A DNA stretch of 64,000 bases, taken from positions 1 to 64,000 of the forward strand of contig JAFEBM010000030.1 of assembly GCA_018242685.1 (NCBI GenBank). The letters are read 5' to 3'. Under the pieces are notes generated by a model. That model was not told the DNA's origin. It made no database searches and worked only from the letters and a program-made list of their open reading frames with translations. Below, piece after piece: positions 29,943-38,976 of the stretch; position 1 is the stretch's first letter, and every line of letters starts with the position of its first letter. The position numbers were made by a program, and so were the translations under genes. This DNA comes from Nitrospira sp. (GTDB taxonomy: Bacteria > Nitrospirota > Nitrospiria > Nitrospirales > Nitrospiraceae).

Positions 29943-30431
29943 ATGCCAACCAGGCCGCCCTATCCGCATGTGCATCAGATCAATGTCTCCGATGGAGGTG
30001 TTCCGAAGCTTCCGGTTTGGGAGGCCAAGGTGAGCGAACGGGGTTTGGACGGTGATCGGCAACGGAATCTCAAGTTTCACGGAGGTCCTGACCGTGCCGT
30101 CTGTTTGTATTCATTTGAGCTCATCGAACAACTTCAAGACGAAGGCCATCCGATCGGCGCCGGATCATCCGGTGAAAATCTGACCTTGTCTGGATTGGAA
30201 TGGGAGTTGATAAGACCTGGCGTTCAATTGACGATCGGCCCTGAGATCCAACTTGAGGTCACGAGCTATACAACGCCTTGCGTTCACAATAAGCGATGGT
30301 TTCGGGACGAGGACTTCTCGCGCATTTCGCAGAAGCTCAACCCAGGTTGGAGTCGTGTCTATGCAAAAGTGCTGCGTGGTGGAGTTGTGCGGCCTGGAGA
30401 CGAAGTCGCAGTAAGTGAAGGTTTAGGTTGA
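29943..30431 (+). CDS. MOSC domain-containing protein
   Basis: A 162-residue MOSC (molybdenum cofactor sulfurase C-terminal) protein of the YiiM kind. Conserved blocks are GLDGDRQRNLKFHGGPDRAVCLYS, split here as GLDGDRQRNLKFHGG and PDRAVCLYS, then GSSGENLTLSGLEW and the Cys in SYTTPCVHNK that would carry sulfur or contact a molybdenum centre. The ATG at 29943 has GGAG upstream and sits 2 bp after the prmA stop, so the two are translated together. The true substrate is unknown; YiiM-like proteins reduce hydroxylated compounds. Confidence 0.88.
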   Translation: MPTRPPYPHVHQINVSDGGVPKLPVWEAKVSERGLDGDRQRNLKFHGGPDRAVCLYSFELIEQLQDEGHPIGAGSSGENLTLSGLEWELIRPGVQLTIGPEIQLEVTSYTTPCVHNKRWFRDEDFSRISQKLNPGWSRVYAKVLRGGVVRPGDEVAVSEGLG

Positions 30432-30509
30432 GGCTAAGGCCGAGAGTGAAAGCTCCGGTGCGGACGCAACCTTCTTCACCTCAACCGTAGCCTTCTTATA
30501 GGTGGTCAG

Positions 30510-31169
30510 ATGGACCGAGTGCTTGAACCAGAATTGATGGACGATTTGAAACAGGCCGACGCCTACGCGCGTGCTGATTTTGCCGAGGAGAATCAGGGAT
30601 TTGTCGATCGGTTCAAGGAATATTTTCCGGAGTTTTCGCAGGGAAAGGTATTGGATCTCGGCTGCGGCCCGGCCGATATTCCGATTCGATTCGCCACACT
30701 GTATCCGGCCTGCCAAGTCATCGGCATCGACGCCTCGGTCCCGATGATTGAGTTAGGAGAGCGAGCAATCAAGCAAGCTGGACTGACTGATCGCATTACT
30801 CTGCGATGTGAACGGTACGAAGAGGTCGCGGGTGCAAGAATTGTTGATGCCGTGATTTCCAACAGCCTGCTTCATCATCTGCCGAATCCATTGCAGTTTT
30901 GGCAGAAGCTTCGCCAGCTCGTGAAGCCTGGCGCGCCGGTGCTCGTGATGGACCTGCTGCGCCCGGAATCCCCGGAAGCGGCACAAGCTATCGTCGATCA
31001 ATACGCAGCCAATGAGCCGGACATTTTGCGCCGTGATTTCTATAATTCCCTGCTTGCTGCCTTCACTGAGGACGAAATCGGTTCGCAACTGGCCCGCATG
31101 AATCTCACCAGGTTGTTGATCGACATCCCTGATGATCGGCACTGGGTCGTCGGGGGGATCATTTATTGA
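30510..31169 (+). CDS. Class I SAM-dependent methyltransferase
   Basis: A 219-residue methyltransferase. Motif I is VLDLGCGPADIPIRFA (about residue 45), followed by the acidic loop VIGIDASVPMIELGERA, and the post-motif SNSLLHHLPNPLQFWQKL and KPGAPVLVMDLLRPES. It resembles UbiE/methyltransferase-11 proteins but has no feature that names its substrate. GGTGG lies 6 bp before the ATG. A small lipoprotein gene follows 19 bp later on the same strand. Confidence 0.85.
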   Translation: MDRVLEPELMDDLKQADAYARADFAEENQGFVDRFKEYFPEFSQGKVLDLGCGPADIPIRFATLYPACQVIGIDASVPMIELGERAIKQAGLTDRITLRCERYEEVAGARIVDAVISNSLLHHLPNPLQFWQKLRQLVKPGAPVLVMDLLRPESPEAAQAIVDQYAANEPDILRRDFYNSLLAAFTEDEIGSQLARMNLTRLLIDIPDDRHWVVGGIIY

Positions 31170-31188
31170 GGATTCTGCGAGAGAAGGT

Positions 31189-31533
31189 ATGTGGTTGAAC
31201 GCTGTTGTGAGAGGGGTCCGAGATCACCTCACGGTGGTTGTCCTAGTGATCCTGTGTGCTGCAATCCCCGTTGGATGCGACAATCGCGAGACGATCCTCG
31301 TGATTGAACAGCCGACGGAGGTTCATAGCATAGCTCAATCACCGTCTTTCCCTGCATCTACAAGTACCGGTCTAGAACCAGGCAAGGTCATCGCGACCCT
31401 GAAGGTCGGGGAGACGGTAAAAGCCACCGGTGTCTACCACGGTCAGGATTATGACGGTTTCAAGGTCAAGCTTGCCGACGGCGCCGAGGGGCTCATCATC
31501 GCCGGCGATACCTTCAAAGTCGTGTCGCGATGA
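31189..31533 (+). CDS. SH3-like-domain lipoprotein
   Basis: From the ATG at 31189 (preceded by GAGAAGG) this is 114 residues: a signal peptide (VVVLVILCAAIPVGC) with a likely lipobox Cys, a linker, and a C-terminal SH3-like fold (KVIATLKVGETVKATGVYH, ending LIIAGDTFKVVSR). SH3b-like modules in the periplasm often bind cell-wall material, but the function here is not known. The frame is open upstream into the methyltransferase gene, which is unlikely to be used. Confidence 0.7.
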   Translation: MWLNAVVRGVRDHLTVVVLVILCAAIPVGCDNRETILVIEQPTEVHSIAQSPSFPASTSTGLEPGKVIATLKVGETVKATGVYHGQDYDGFKVKLADGAEGLIIAGDTFKVVSR

Positions 31534-31757
31534 GACAGACGATGGAAAAACGCTTTCGTGCCCGTTTCCTTTCCAGCTTGTTGGAGTTCGGTCGAGTGGT
31601 GGGTATGAACTATCCGGTAACTAGTCGCGTCATAAACTCCTACGAGAGTGAGGATGCACAGAGCAAGATCTGACCGCAAATTCATGAATCGATCGAGTGG
31701 CGCAGAGAAATTATGTGCCGTCATCGCATTACAAGCACAGCCAAGAAGGAGGCCACC

Positions 31758-32189
31758 ATGTCGTATCGGAGAGGGTCGATTGTCGCGCTTATGCTCACGG
31801 CATTCCTGTGGTCCGGATGCGCGGAATTGCAGTCTATGGGAGGCACGAGCGCGCTCATGAGCCTGCTTAGCCAGCAACTGGGTTTGACCACAAATCAGGC
31901 CACCGGCGGAACCGGCTCCGTGCTGTCGTTGGCCAAGGAGAAGTTACCCAGTGACGATTTCTCCTCATTGAGCAAATTGATTCCCGGATCAGACTCCCTC
32001 ATGCAAAGCGCGAAGGATCTCGGGGCCGTGACCGGTCCGGTCAAAGACAAAGCGGGATTGGAAGCAGCGTTTTCTCGTCTCGGAATGGGCAACGAGATGG
32101 TGCCGAAGTTCTTGCAGATCATGGGTGACTTTGTCGGCAAGGCCGGCGGCGAGCCGGCAAAGAATCTCCTGGCGATGGTGATGCAATAG
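31758..32189 (+). CDS. DUF2780-like lipoprotein
   Basis: A 143-residue protein with a lipoprotein signal (ALMLTAFLWSGC, lipobox Cys) and a body resembling DUF2780/VcgC-VcgE proteins: ALMSLLSQQLGLTTNQATGG, a Gly-rich turn, and helices up to the end (GGEPAKNLLAMVMQ). Family function is unknown. A very strong AAGGAGG stands before the ATG at 31758; an upstream in-frame start at 31713 lacks one. It lies between two other small lipoprotein genes. Confidence 0.75.
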   Translation: MSYRRGSIVALMLTAFLWSGCAELQSMGGTSALMSLLSQQLGLTTNQATGGTGSVLSLAKEKLPSDDFSSLSKLIPGSDSLMQSAKDLGAVTGPVKDKAGLEAAFSRLGMGNEMVPKFLQIMGDFVGKAGGEPAKNLLAMVMQ

Positions 32190-32256
32190 GCGCATCGAAT
32201 TCGGGCAGGGGAATGAGCAGAACTCTTTCCTCCGCCGTCATCGAAGGGGGTCGCAC

Positions 32257-32754
32257 ATGCAGACTTGCCCATACCGCAAGAGACTCGTCCCTACGACGCG
32301 GGCGGTGCTTCTCGCTCTCGCCGTCACGGCCTGCTCCACGATGCCGCGGGACTTCGAGACGCCGAAGTTCGGCATTGCCAACATCGCGCCAAAGGACGTG
32401 GCCATCTTCGAGCAGCGTTTCGACATCCAACTTCGCATCCAGAACCCGAATAACTTCGATCTCGGCATCAACGGCATGCGTTTCGAGATCGACCTCAATG
32501 AGAAAGCGTTCGGCAACGGAATGTCCGGTCAGGCCTTGACCGTTCCACGATTCGGCTCCGAAGTCCTCACCGCCGAGGTGATTACAGACATCGGCAGTTT
32601 CCTACGCCAGATGCAAGGGGGCGGTTCCGGCATCACCAACGTCCGCTATCGTCTCAAGGGCAAGGCCTTCGCCCAAGCACCCAGTAGCTTCACCATTTCC
32701 TTCGATCAAAGCGGGGAGGTCGATCTCAATCTCGCGCCTACGGCTGAAAAGTAG
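32257..32754 (+). CDS. LEA type 2 (LEA14-like) lipoprotein
   Basis: 165 residues: a lipoprotein signal ending in ALAVTAC, then a WHy/LEA14-like beta-sandwich (FDIQLRIQNPNNFDLGINGM is the characteristic NPNxxxL core) to the C-terminus. Such domains occur in desiccation- and stress-linked proteins and in periplasmic proteins of unknown role. It is the third small lipoprotein in a row on this strand. GGGGG precedes the ATG. Confidence 0.82.
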   Translation: MQTCPYRKRLVPTTRAVLLALAVTACSTMPRDFETPKFGIANIAPKDVAIFEQRFDIQLRIQNPNNFDLGINGMRFEIDLNEKAFGNGMSGQALTVPRFGSEVLTAEVITDIGSFLRQMQGGGSGITNVRYRLKGKAFAQAPSSFTISFDQSGEVDLNLAPTAEK

Positions 32755-32760
32755 CGCGAA

Positions 32761-33525
32761 TCACCTTAGGTGTTCTGCCAGCCAATCGGCGATGAGCTGT
32801 GTCATCTGCGTGAAGTCTTCGACTTTCGTAAACTGATGGTTCGCTCCTGGTAGCATCTCAAGGTGCTTTTTGACTCGGAGTGCTTCATAAAGCTGGCGGC
32901 TTTGATGAAGCGAGACATGCTCGTCCTTGTCGCCTTGCACAATGATGGTCGGTGCTGTGATCGATTGCGCGGGGGCGTAGGCGATCTGCCGGAGAGCGTC
33001 TTCATAAAAGGTGTAGTGGAGCGTGATTCGGACGGGGCCGCCCATGATGTTCGGAATCGTGTCGGTGGCTTTCCAGTGAGCCATCCCATCATCACCAAAT
33101 TCGAGTCGTAGCTCCTCGGCGAAGTCGACGACGGGGCATTTCAAAGCGAGGCAAGCCAAGTCTTTCCGCTGCGAAGCAGCCAAAATCGAGACCAGACCGC
33201 CGAAACTTGATCCCATCAGGCCGATGTGCCGATACCCGCGATCTCTCATGAGATCGACCGCTCTCTGTGCTTGTTCAACTGCCAAACTGACGGTGATCTG
33301 CTCGAACGGGCCCTCGCTTTCCCCTTGGCCGAAGAAGTCGAAGCGAAAGGTGGCGATGCCTTGGCCGACCAGCATGCGGGTCAGTGCATTGTTCGTCGAG
33401 CTGGTTTTTGATGAAAGAAACCCGTGACAGAGGATGGAGATCTTATCCGTCCATCCGTTGGGGACGGTCAGGATGGCGGCTACTCGATGGCCGTGAGGAT
33501 CGAGGAATGAGAACCGTTCTTCCAC
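32761..33525 (-). CDS. Alpha/beta hydrolase
   Basis: A 254-residue serine hydrolase. The nucleophile elbow is GSSFGG (residues near 105), the catalytic His is in LPGANHQFTK near the C-terminus, and the acid is probably Asp in VQGDKDEHVS. The N-terminus has the oxyanion-hole region ILCHGFLSSKTS. The start is a GTG at 33525 without a clear ribosome binding site. Closest in style to the YfbR/acylglycerol-lipase-like 'alpha/beta superfamily hydrolase' group; the substrate is unknown. It is convergent with the LEA2 lipoprotein gene. Confidence 0.87.
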   Translation of the reverse strand: MEERFSFLDPHGHRVAAILTVPNGWTDKISILCHGFLSSKTSSTNNALTRMLVGQGIATFRFDFFGQGESEGPFEQITVSLAVEQAQRAVDLMRDRGYRHIGLMGSSFGGLVSILAASQRKDLACLALKCPVVDFAEELRLEFGDDGMAHWKATDTIPNIMGGPVRITLHYTFYEDALRQIAYAPAQSITAPTIIVQGDKDEHVSLHQSRQLYEALRVKKHLEMLPGANHQFTKVEDFTQMTQLIADWLAEHLR

Positions 33526-33585
33526 TGAAGGATTGTATCAGAGTCGGTGTCTGAGGTCAGGATGAGAGTCGAACCAGTCGGACGT

Positions 33586-34911
33586 TCAGGCTGTGAGCTT
33601 CAGTTCGTTGGTGGAGATCTGTCCTGTCCGAAGCTGGTCCGGCTTCTGGGCGATAATCGAGGTCAGCTTGACTGAAAAGAGGACCAAGCCGGTCATGAGG
33701 AGGCTAAGGCTAATCCAGCTTGCGACCAAGATGTAGACTGAGGTCAGCGGCACATTCCAGGTCAGTGCCGCCAAGATGCCGAGTCCCATGGTTCCTAGGT
33801 TGAGGGTAGCGATTTGAACGGTACTCCATCGGTTCATGATGGTCGTGAGCTGGTCAAGATAGGATCCCCGTTGCTTATGACTCGAAATGCGGGCGGTCGC
33901 GAGGGCGATCGGAAACAGGTAGGAGAATGCGCCCATGATGGCATTCATGATGAAGCCGATGAATGCCATGTGCGTGTAGGCCACAAGGTGGAGTCTGCCA
34001 TACGGTAATACCGAGGGGCTGGAGAGATTATTTGTTCCGACAAGCAAGCCGAGAATGACGGTAAAGACGAGAAAGAAAGCGCTGACGAAGAGATGGTCCG
34101 AGGCGGCGTTGCCGGTGTGGGTTGAGGAGAGCCACGTTCGCAACAGGCTGCCGGTCCAGAGGATCCCACCGATGAAAAGAATGGTGCCGCCGGCCAGTTC
34201 AATCGGGACTGATGAGTTCAAGAATCCACCGATTAAGACGGCCATGCCTATCGGCATCGCGATCATTCCTATCCGGGCAAGCGTGCCGTTCACGAGTGGA
34301 CGGTTCCAGACCGTCGGTAAGACATGATGCACCATCCCGATGATGGCCAAGACCACAAAGCCGAACACCACCAGGTGAATGTGCGCAAGCCGCACGTAGC
34401 CATGGGATTCCGGAATGAGCCCGAATGCCATGATTTCTCCGCAGCCCGACCCGGCCACAAGGCAGAAGAGTGAGAGCGCGTAATACCAAGACTGTTTGAT
34501 GGAGAACTTCCAAGTCCGGCTTGCACGAATCCAAACGGTGTAGATGACGGAAAGAAACGCGGCCATCACCACCAAGCCGGCCACACCCACGATCACGTCC
34601 CAGTGCAGCCAGAATCCCACGAGCATTCCAATCAAGCCGCCGTTTATCACCCAGAATGTGAAGGGATGGGAATCCGCTTCCTTTCGGTTTACTGGGCTCA
34701 GTGGAGGGATGAGCAGGTGAAATCCACCGAGGATGATCTGCGCTACACCGCCGACCAGGACCGCATGGACATGGAGCGCTCGGACCCACGACGGCAAGGG
34801 GGTGCCGTGAACCAGCTCGACCAGGGTCGCCATACCCAGAATCGACGCCAGCACCAGCCAGCTGAAACCTGTGACGCACAATGTGAGCGGTGATGTGCTT
34901 CGCATGAACAT
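33586..34911 (-). CDS. Haem-copper oxidase subunit I-like membrane protein
   Basis: A 441-residue protein with about twelve hydrophobic segments. Histidine-rich helices resemble subunit I of cbb3/NorB-like oxidases: LHVHAVLVGGVAQIILGGFH, RLAHIHLVVFGFVVLAIIG, GMVHHVLP and RLHLVAYTHMAFIGFIMNA. These could bind haem. I do not see a full copper-ligand set and no other oxidase subunit is nearby, so it is a divergent or stand-alone relative. It is the gene after thiD on the minus strand, 7 bp apart, which is probably only shared transcription. Confidence 0.72.
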   Translation of the reverse strand: MFMRSTSPLTLCVTGFSWLVLASILGMATLVELVHGTPLPSWVRALHVHAVLVGGVAQIILGGFHLLIPPLSPVNRKEADSHPFTFWVINGGLIGMLVGFWLHWDVIVGVAGLVVMAAFLSVIYTVWIRASRTWKFSIKQSWYYALSLFCLVAGSGCGEIMAFGLIPESHGYVRLAHIHLVVFGFVVLAIIGMVHHVLPTVWNRPLVNGTLARIGMIAMPIGMAVLIGGFLNSSVPIELAGGTILFIGGILWTGSLLRTWLSSTHTGNAASDHLFVSAFFLVFTVILGLLVGTNNLSSPSVLPYGRLHLVAYTHMAFIGFIMNAIMGAFSYLFPIALATARISSHKQRGSYLDQLTTIMNRWSTVQIATLNLGTMGLGILAALTWNVPLTSVYILVASWISLSLLMTGLVLFSVKLTSIIAQKPDQLRTGQISTNELKLTA

Positions 34912-34918
34912 CGGTGTA

Positions 34919-35719
34919 TTACCGCTCCAAGAAATAGAAATGATCGGTCGGGCCTTGCCCGTGGCCGATCGCTAAGCCATGTCGGATTGCTTCCGTGACA
35001 TAGGACTTGGCGGCTTGCGCGGAATCTAAGACGGATCTCCCTCGTGCAAGATGAGCCGCCAATGCGGAGGCGAACGTACAGCCGGTGCCATGCGTATGGC
35101 GGGTCTCGATGAACTCTCCCTTCAACACGTTGAAAAACCGTCCGTCATAGAGCAGGTCGGTCGCCCGTTCATTGAGCAGGTGTCCGCCTTTGATCAGGAC
35201 ATGCTTGCACCCGAAGCCATGAATCACTTTGGCCGCTCGTCGGGCATCGGCCAACGAGGCGATTTCAATCCCTGACAGCTGCTGCGCTTCATGCACGTTC
35301 GGTGTCACGACCAAGGCGAGGGGGAGCAATTTCATCTTGACGGACTCGATGGCGTCCGGCTGCAAGAGGGAATGACCGCTCTTGGAGATCATCACGGGGT
35401 CCACGACCAGATTGACGACGTGTTGAGGTTTCACCATCTTTACGACCACCTCGACGATGGCCGCCGACGACAGCATGCCGGTCTTGACGGCGGCGACGTC
35501 GAAGTCGTCGAAGATTGCGTCGATCTGCGATGCAATGATGGCCGGTGGCAATTCAAAGACATCCGCCACTTCTTCGGTATTTTGAGCCGTGATGGCCGTG
35601 ATGACGGACATGGCGAACACACCGTTGGCGGACATGGCTTTGATGTCCGCCTGGATACCTGCGCCTCCGCCGGAATCCGAGCCGGCGATCGTGAGCACCT
35701 GTTTCACCGTATTCGACAT
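34919..35719 (-). CDS. thiD: Hydroxymethylpyrimidine/phosphomethylpyrimidine kinase
   Basis: A 266-residue ribokinase-fold kinase that phosphorylates the pyrimidine precursor of thiamine twice. Family motifs are [20 protein letters not shown] at the N-terminus, [15 protein letters not shown], and the anion-hole motif [18 protein letters not shown] with the catalytic Asp region. It is 20 kb from thiC and I see no TPP riboswitch before it. The haem-copper-like gene follows closely. Confidence 0.96.
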   Translation of the reverse strand: MSNTVKQVLTIAGSDSGGGAGIQADIKAMSANGVFAMSVITAITAQNTEEVADVFELPPAIIASQIDAIFDDFDVAAVKTGMLSSAAIVEVVVKMVKPQHVVNLVVDPVMISKSGHSLLQPDAIESVKMKLLPLALVVTPNVHEAQQLSGIEIASLADARRAAKVIHGFGCKHVLIKGGHLLNERATDLLYDGRFFNVLKGEFIETRHTHGTGCTFASALAAHLARGRSVLDSAQAAKSYVTEAIRHGLAIGHGQGPTDHFYFLER

Positions 35720-36053
35720 GAAAGATCCTTTACGGAGTTGTCTGCAGAGACGAGCAGTGCCAGAAGTCCGATCATACGCATGAACTGAATGTCATTATAC
35801 TCAGCGAAGGTCTGCTGTCTAGCGGGCCGCAAATAATGGTGCGATAAAGCAGGTGCTGAAGGTGGCAGGGAATAGGGTGGTCGCCGTCTGGGTGAACTTC
35901 GACGTGGACTGTATGGATGCGGCCTTAGATTTCAGTTGAGAAACCGTACTTTGCTTGGTTTATCGACGGCTTTGCTGCCGTTTCCTGTTCCCTGCTGACT
36001 GATTGAGACTGCTATCGGGATCATCGCCCCTGCGAGTAAGCCTTAGGTGGGGT

Positions 36054-36084
36054 TTGACAAGGGCGCTTGCTAGTGGAGTACACT
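36054..36084 (+). promoter_or_regulatory. Possible sigma-70 promoter for the Rh transporter
   Basis: A consensus TTGACA (36054-36059) and a TACACT (36079-36084) lie 19 bp apart, about 48 bp before the ATG of the transporter gene. The spacing is longer than ideal. The rest of the 412-bp space between thiD and this gene shows no gene or repeat. Confidence 0.4.
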
Positions 36085-36131
36085 GCCACCCCGTAGCCCC
36101 CCATTCACTCCTACTGTCCAAGGAGGACTCA

Positions 36132-37436
36132 ATGCAGAACAGCTTCTGGTTGAAGATGCTCAGCGCAGCAAGTCTGTTTCTCTTGTGCGTCACGAGTTGG
36201 GTCGGTGCCGAGGAGCCGGCGGGCGCCGTCAATGAGGCACGCCTGGTCGCACAATACAATTACTCGATTCACATCCTGGCCATGTTGCTGGTCGGCTTCG
36301 GATTTCTCATGGTGTTCGTCCGACGGTATGGCTTCGGGGCAACGACCGGGACCTATCTCGTCGTGGCAACCGGATTGCCCTTGTATATGTTGTTGCGTGC
36401 CAACGGGATGGTGGGGCATGCGATACAGGCCCAGTCGGTCGAGACGCTGATGCTGGCTGAGTTTTCGGTGGCGACGGTGTTGATCGCGATGGGGGCGGTG
36501 CTCGGGCGATTACGCGTGTTTCAATACGCGGTACTCACGCTGTTGTTGGTGCCGCTCTATGCGCTGAACGAATACTTGGTGTTGGATAATGGCTCGGGGC
36601 TGACGAAAGGGTTTCAGGACTCGGCGGGATCGATCATCATCCACGCATTCGGCGCCTATTTCGGATTGGCTGCGTCGCTGGTTCTGACGACCGCGCAGCA
36701 GCGCAGTCAGCCGATCGAATCCGATCCGACGTCCGATCGGTTCGCGATGCTCGGTTCCATGGTTCTGTGGCTGTTTTGGCCGAGTTTTGCAACCGCGATT
36801 GTGCCGTTTGAGCAAATGCCTCAAACCATCGTAAATACGATTCTTGCTTTGAGCGGGGCCACGCTTGCCACCTATTTCCTCAGCACATATTTTCATCATG
36901 GGAAGACCTCGATGGTGGATATGGCCAATGCCGCGCTGGCGGGTGGGGTCTCCATCGGCGCGACCTGTAACCTCGTGGGTCCCACCGGTGCGTTTGGTAT
37001 CGGATTGCTTTCAGGCGTGCTCTCGGTAATAGGGTTCGTCTTTATTCAGCCCATGCTGGAATCGAAAATCAAATTGATCGATACCTGCGGCGTGCACAAT
37101 CTGCACGGGATGCCCGGCCTTTTGGGCGGACTCTGCGCGATCGCTGTCGTTCCAAGTGTGGTCGGAGTCCAACTCATCGGCATCGCGATGACGCTTGCCA
37201 TCGCCATTGGCGGAGGAATCATTGCCGGCATGGTGATCAGGGCCACGGGCACGACGGAACAGGCGTATGAAGACTGTCATGAGTTTTCGCATGTGCCCGG
37301 GCCGGAGAGTGAGCGCAAGGTTGAGGAGCTCGCGTTAGGCGCAAAGGCCGATATCGAAGCCTTGCAAAAGGAACTGCTTGTTCGGACAGGGGCGCATATT
37401 CGTCCCACGCGCGAGGAGCCGAGACCGATCGCGTAA
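36132..37436 (+). CDS. Rh-type (Rh50-like) ammonium/ammonia transporter
   Basis: A 434-residue Amt/Rh/Mep family channel from the ATG at 36132, which has AGGAGGA 6 bp upstream (the frame is open further upstream but unlikely used). A signal-like first helix is followed by about eleven membrane helices. The two pore histidines are in DSAGSIIIHAFGAYFG (near 170) and CGVHNLHGMPG (near 320). The AFGAYFG and DTCGVHNLHG versions are those of the Rh branch rather than AmtB. No glnK gene accompanies it. In Nitrospira, Rh-type carriers are mostly known from comammox members, but that alone does not prove ammonia oxidation. Confidence 0.92.
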   Translation: MQNSFWLKMLSAASLFLLCVTSWVGAEEPAGAVNEARLVAQYNYSIHILAMLLVGFGFLMVFVRRYGFGATTGTYLVVATGLPLYMLLRANGMVGHAIQAQSVETLMLAEFSVATVLIAMGAVLGRLRVFQYAVLTLLLVPLYALNEYLVLDNGSGLTKGFQDSAGSIIIHAFGAYFGLAASLVLTTAQQRSQPIESDPTSDRFAMLGSMVLWLFWPSFATAIVPFEQMPQTIVNTILALSGATLATYFLSTYFHHGKTSMVDMANAALAGGVSIGATCNLVGPTGAFGIGLLSGVLSVIGFVFIQPMLESKIKLIDTCGVHNLHGMPGLLGGLCAIAVVPSVVGVQLIGIAMTLAIAIGGGIIAGMVIRATGTTEQAYEDCHEFSHVPGPESERKVEELALGAKADIEALQKELLVRTGAHIRPTREEPRPIA

Positions 37437-37474
37437 CCAAGCTGCCGAGCCAGTGCGCTTATGAATCAGTGGAG

Positions 37475-37519
37475 CTAGGGAATCCCCTAGTCGAATGGTT
37501 CTGTCGCACCTGCCATGAT
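37475..37519 (+). promoter_or_regulatory. CTAGGG-N4-CCCTAG box and -10 of the response-regulator gene
   Basis: The best copy of the recurrent palindrome: CTAGGG, AATC, CCCTAG (37475-37490). Exactly 23 bp later is CATGAT (37514-37519), a 4/6 match to TATAAT, with no -35 consensus between them. The downstream gene (37644) is a LuxR-type regulator, so autoregulation is possible. Confidence 0.65.
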
Positions 37520-37643
37520 GAGAGAGGGTTCTACAGTTCAGGTTCGCGTTCGGTTCTATAGAGTTCTTTGGGTAGAGTGAATGATTGCACGGAGCGAGAT
37601 GTGATGCAGAAACGGGTTGGCTGTATGACGCAGAGGATCTGTG

Positions 37644-38285
37644 ATGTATAGTGCGCGAATTTTGCTCGCTGACGACCACCCATTGGTTTTAGAGAGCGTC
37701 AAGCAATTACTCGAACCGGACTTTTTAGTCGTAGGGACCGCACAGACGGGGCAGCAAGTACTGGAAGAAGCTCAGAAGTTGCAGCCGGATATCGTGTTGC
37801 TTGACGCCAGCATGCCGGGGATGAGCGGATTTGAAGCGGCTCGAAGGCTGAAAACCCTCTTGCCTACGATCAAAATCATCTTTGTCACGATGCTGACTGA
37901 AGCGATTGCAGTCAGCGAAGGATTTCGTGCGGGAGCGATGGGGTATGTCTTGAAGCAAGACGCTTCCGACGAGCTCCATGCCGCGGTCAAGAGTGTCATG
38001 GCAAATCAAAGATTTGTGTCTTCCAAACTCGATATGGAAGTTCGCGAAGCCATGGAATGCCAATGGTCGCGACCAGAAGGCTATACGACCGACTTGACCG
38101 AGCGACAGCGTCAAATCCTTTCGATGCTTGCCAACGGATCTTCCACCAAGAACATCGCCAAGGAACTCAGTATTTCGATGAAGACCGTTGAATTTCACAA
38201 AGCCAACATTACCCGCAAGCTCGGTGTCCGTACCACTTCCGATTTGATTCGCGTTGCGCTTGCTGCTGGTATGACAGCCCTGTAA
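37644..38285 (+). CDS. LuxR-family response regulator
   Basis: A 213-residue two-domain regulator. The receiver (residues 1-120) opens ILLADDHPLV, with the phospho-acceptor in VLLDASMPGMSGFEAAR and the Lys in YVLKQDASDE. The C-terminal NarL/LuxR-type helix-turn-helix is LTERQRQILSMLANGSS through KTVEFHKANITRKLGV. AGAGG stands before the ATG. No cognate kinase is directly adjacent, but a PAS histidine kinase lies 6 kb away. A palindromic box precedes its own promoter. Confidence 0.92.
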   Translation: MYSARILLADDHPLVLESVKQLLEPDFLVVGTAQTGQQVLEEAQKLQPDIVLLDASMPGMSGFEAARRLKTLLPTIKIIFVTMLTEAIAVSEGFRAGAMGYVLKQDASDELHAAVKSVMANQRFVSSKLDMEVREAMECQWSRPEGYTTDLTERQRQILSMLANGSSTKNIAKELSISMKTVEFHKANITRKLGVRTTSDLIRVALAAGMTAL

Positions 38286-38322
38286 GTGGACACCGACCGA
38301 CCGTTCAGTATATCGAGTCGGT

Positions 38323-38976
38323 CTAGTGAATGGTGATGAGGCCGTTCGCGATCGCGTATTTTGTCAGCTGAGCCGCCGACCGCATGCCGAGCTGCCGCAT
38401 AATCCTTGTTTTATGAAACTCGACGGTTTTGATCGACACGTTCAAGACGGCCGCCACTTCTTTGATGGATTTTCCTTCAGCCACGAGCTGCAGCACTTCC
38501 CGCTGTCGCAAACTGAGTGTGTGAGCGAATCCTTTGGGGGCTGCTTCCGTGTCCTCATCAGGGTGGAGATGGACCCTCTGGTCGGCAACAATAGGAGAAA
38601 CGAACGTGTTGCCGCTCAAGACTTCTTTGAGAGCCTGCACCAATTCTGACCCTACAGACTGCTTCAGCACATAGCCCGACACGCCTATGCGGAGCGCTTC
38701 AGTCACGAAACTCGGTTCCGAGTGCATCGTCAGGATAATAACTTTGATGGCCGGGTTCTGCTTCAAAATTTGACGAGACGCATCCAACCCGTTGAGCAGC
38801 GGGAGAGAAATATCGACGATGACCACATCCGGCGAACATTCTTCGACGGCTGTGAGCAAGGCGCGGCCGTCCGGGACAATCCTCAGCAGTTCGAATTCCG
38901 GCTCCAACAGTTTTTGAATGCCTTGAGCGACCAGAACATGATCATCAGCCAGCAAGATGGTAGGTTGGATGTTCAT
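38323..38976 (-). CDS. LuxR-family response regulator
   Basis: A 217-residue NarL/FixJ-type regulator, convergent with the one at 37644. Receiver: ILLADDHVLVAQGIQ, phospho-acceptor in VVIVDISLPLLNGLDA, Lys in GYVLKQSVGSE. The DNA-binding part is LSLRQREVLQLVAEGKS through KTVEFHKTRIMRQLGM. I take the ATG at 38976, which has AGAGG upstream; the longer frame to 39045 lacks one. Partner kinase unknown. Confidence 0.9.
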   Translation of the reverse strand: MNIQPTILLADDHVLVAQGIQKLLEPEFELLRIVPDGRALLTAVEECSPDVVIVDISLPLLNGLDASRQILKQNPAIKVIILTMHSEPSFVTEALRIGVSGYVLKQSVGSELVQALKEVLSGNTFVSPIVADQRVHLHPDEDTEAAPKGFAHTLSLRQREVLQLVAEGKSIKEVAAVLNVSIKTVEFHKTRIMRQLGMRSAAQLTKYAIANGLITIH

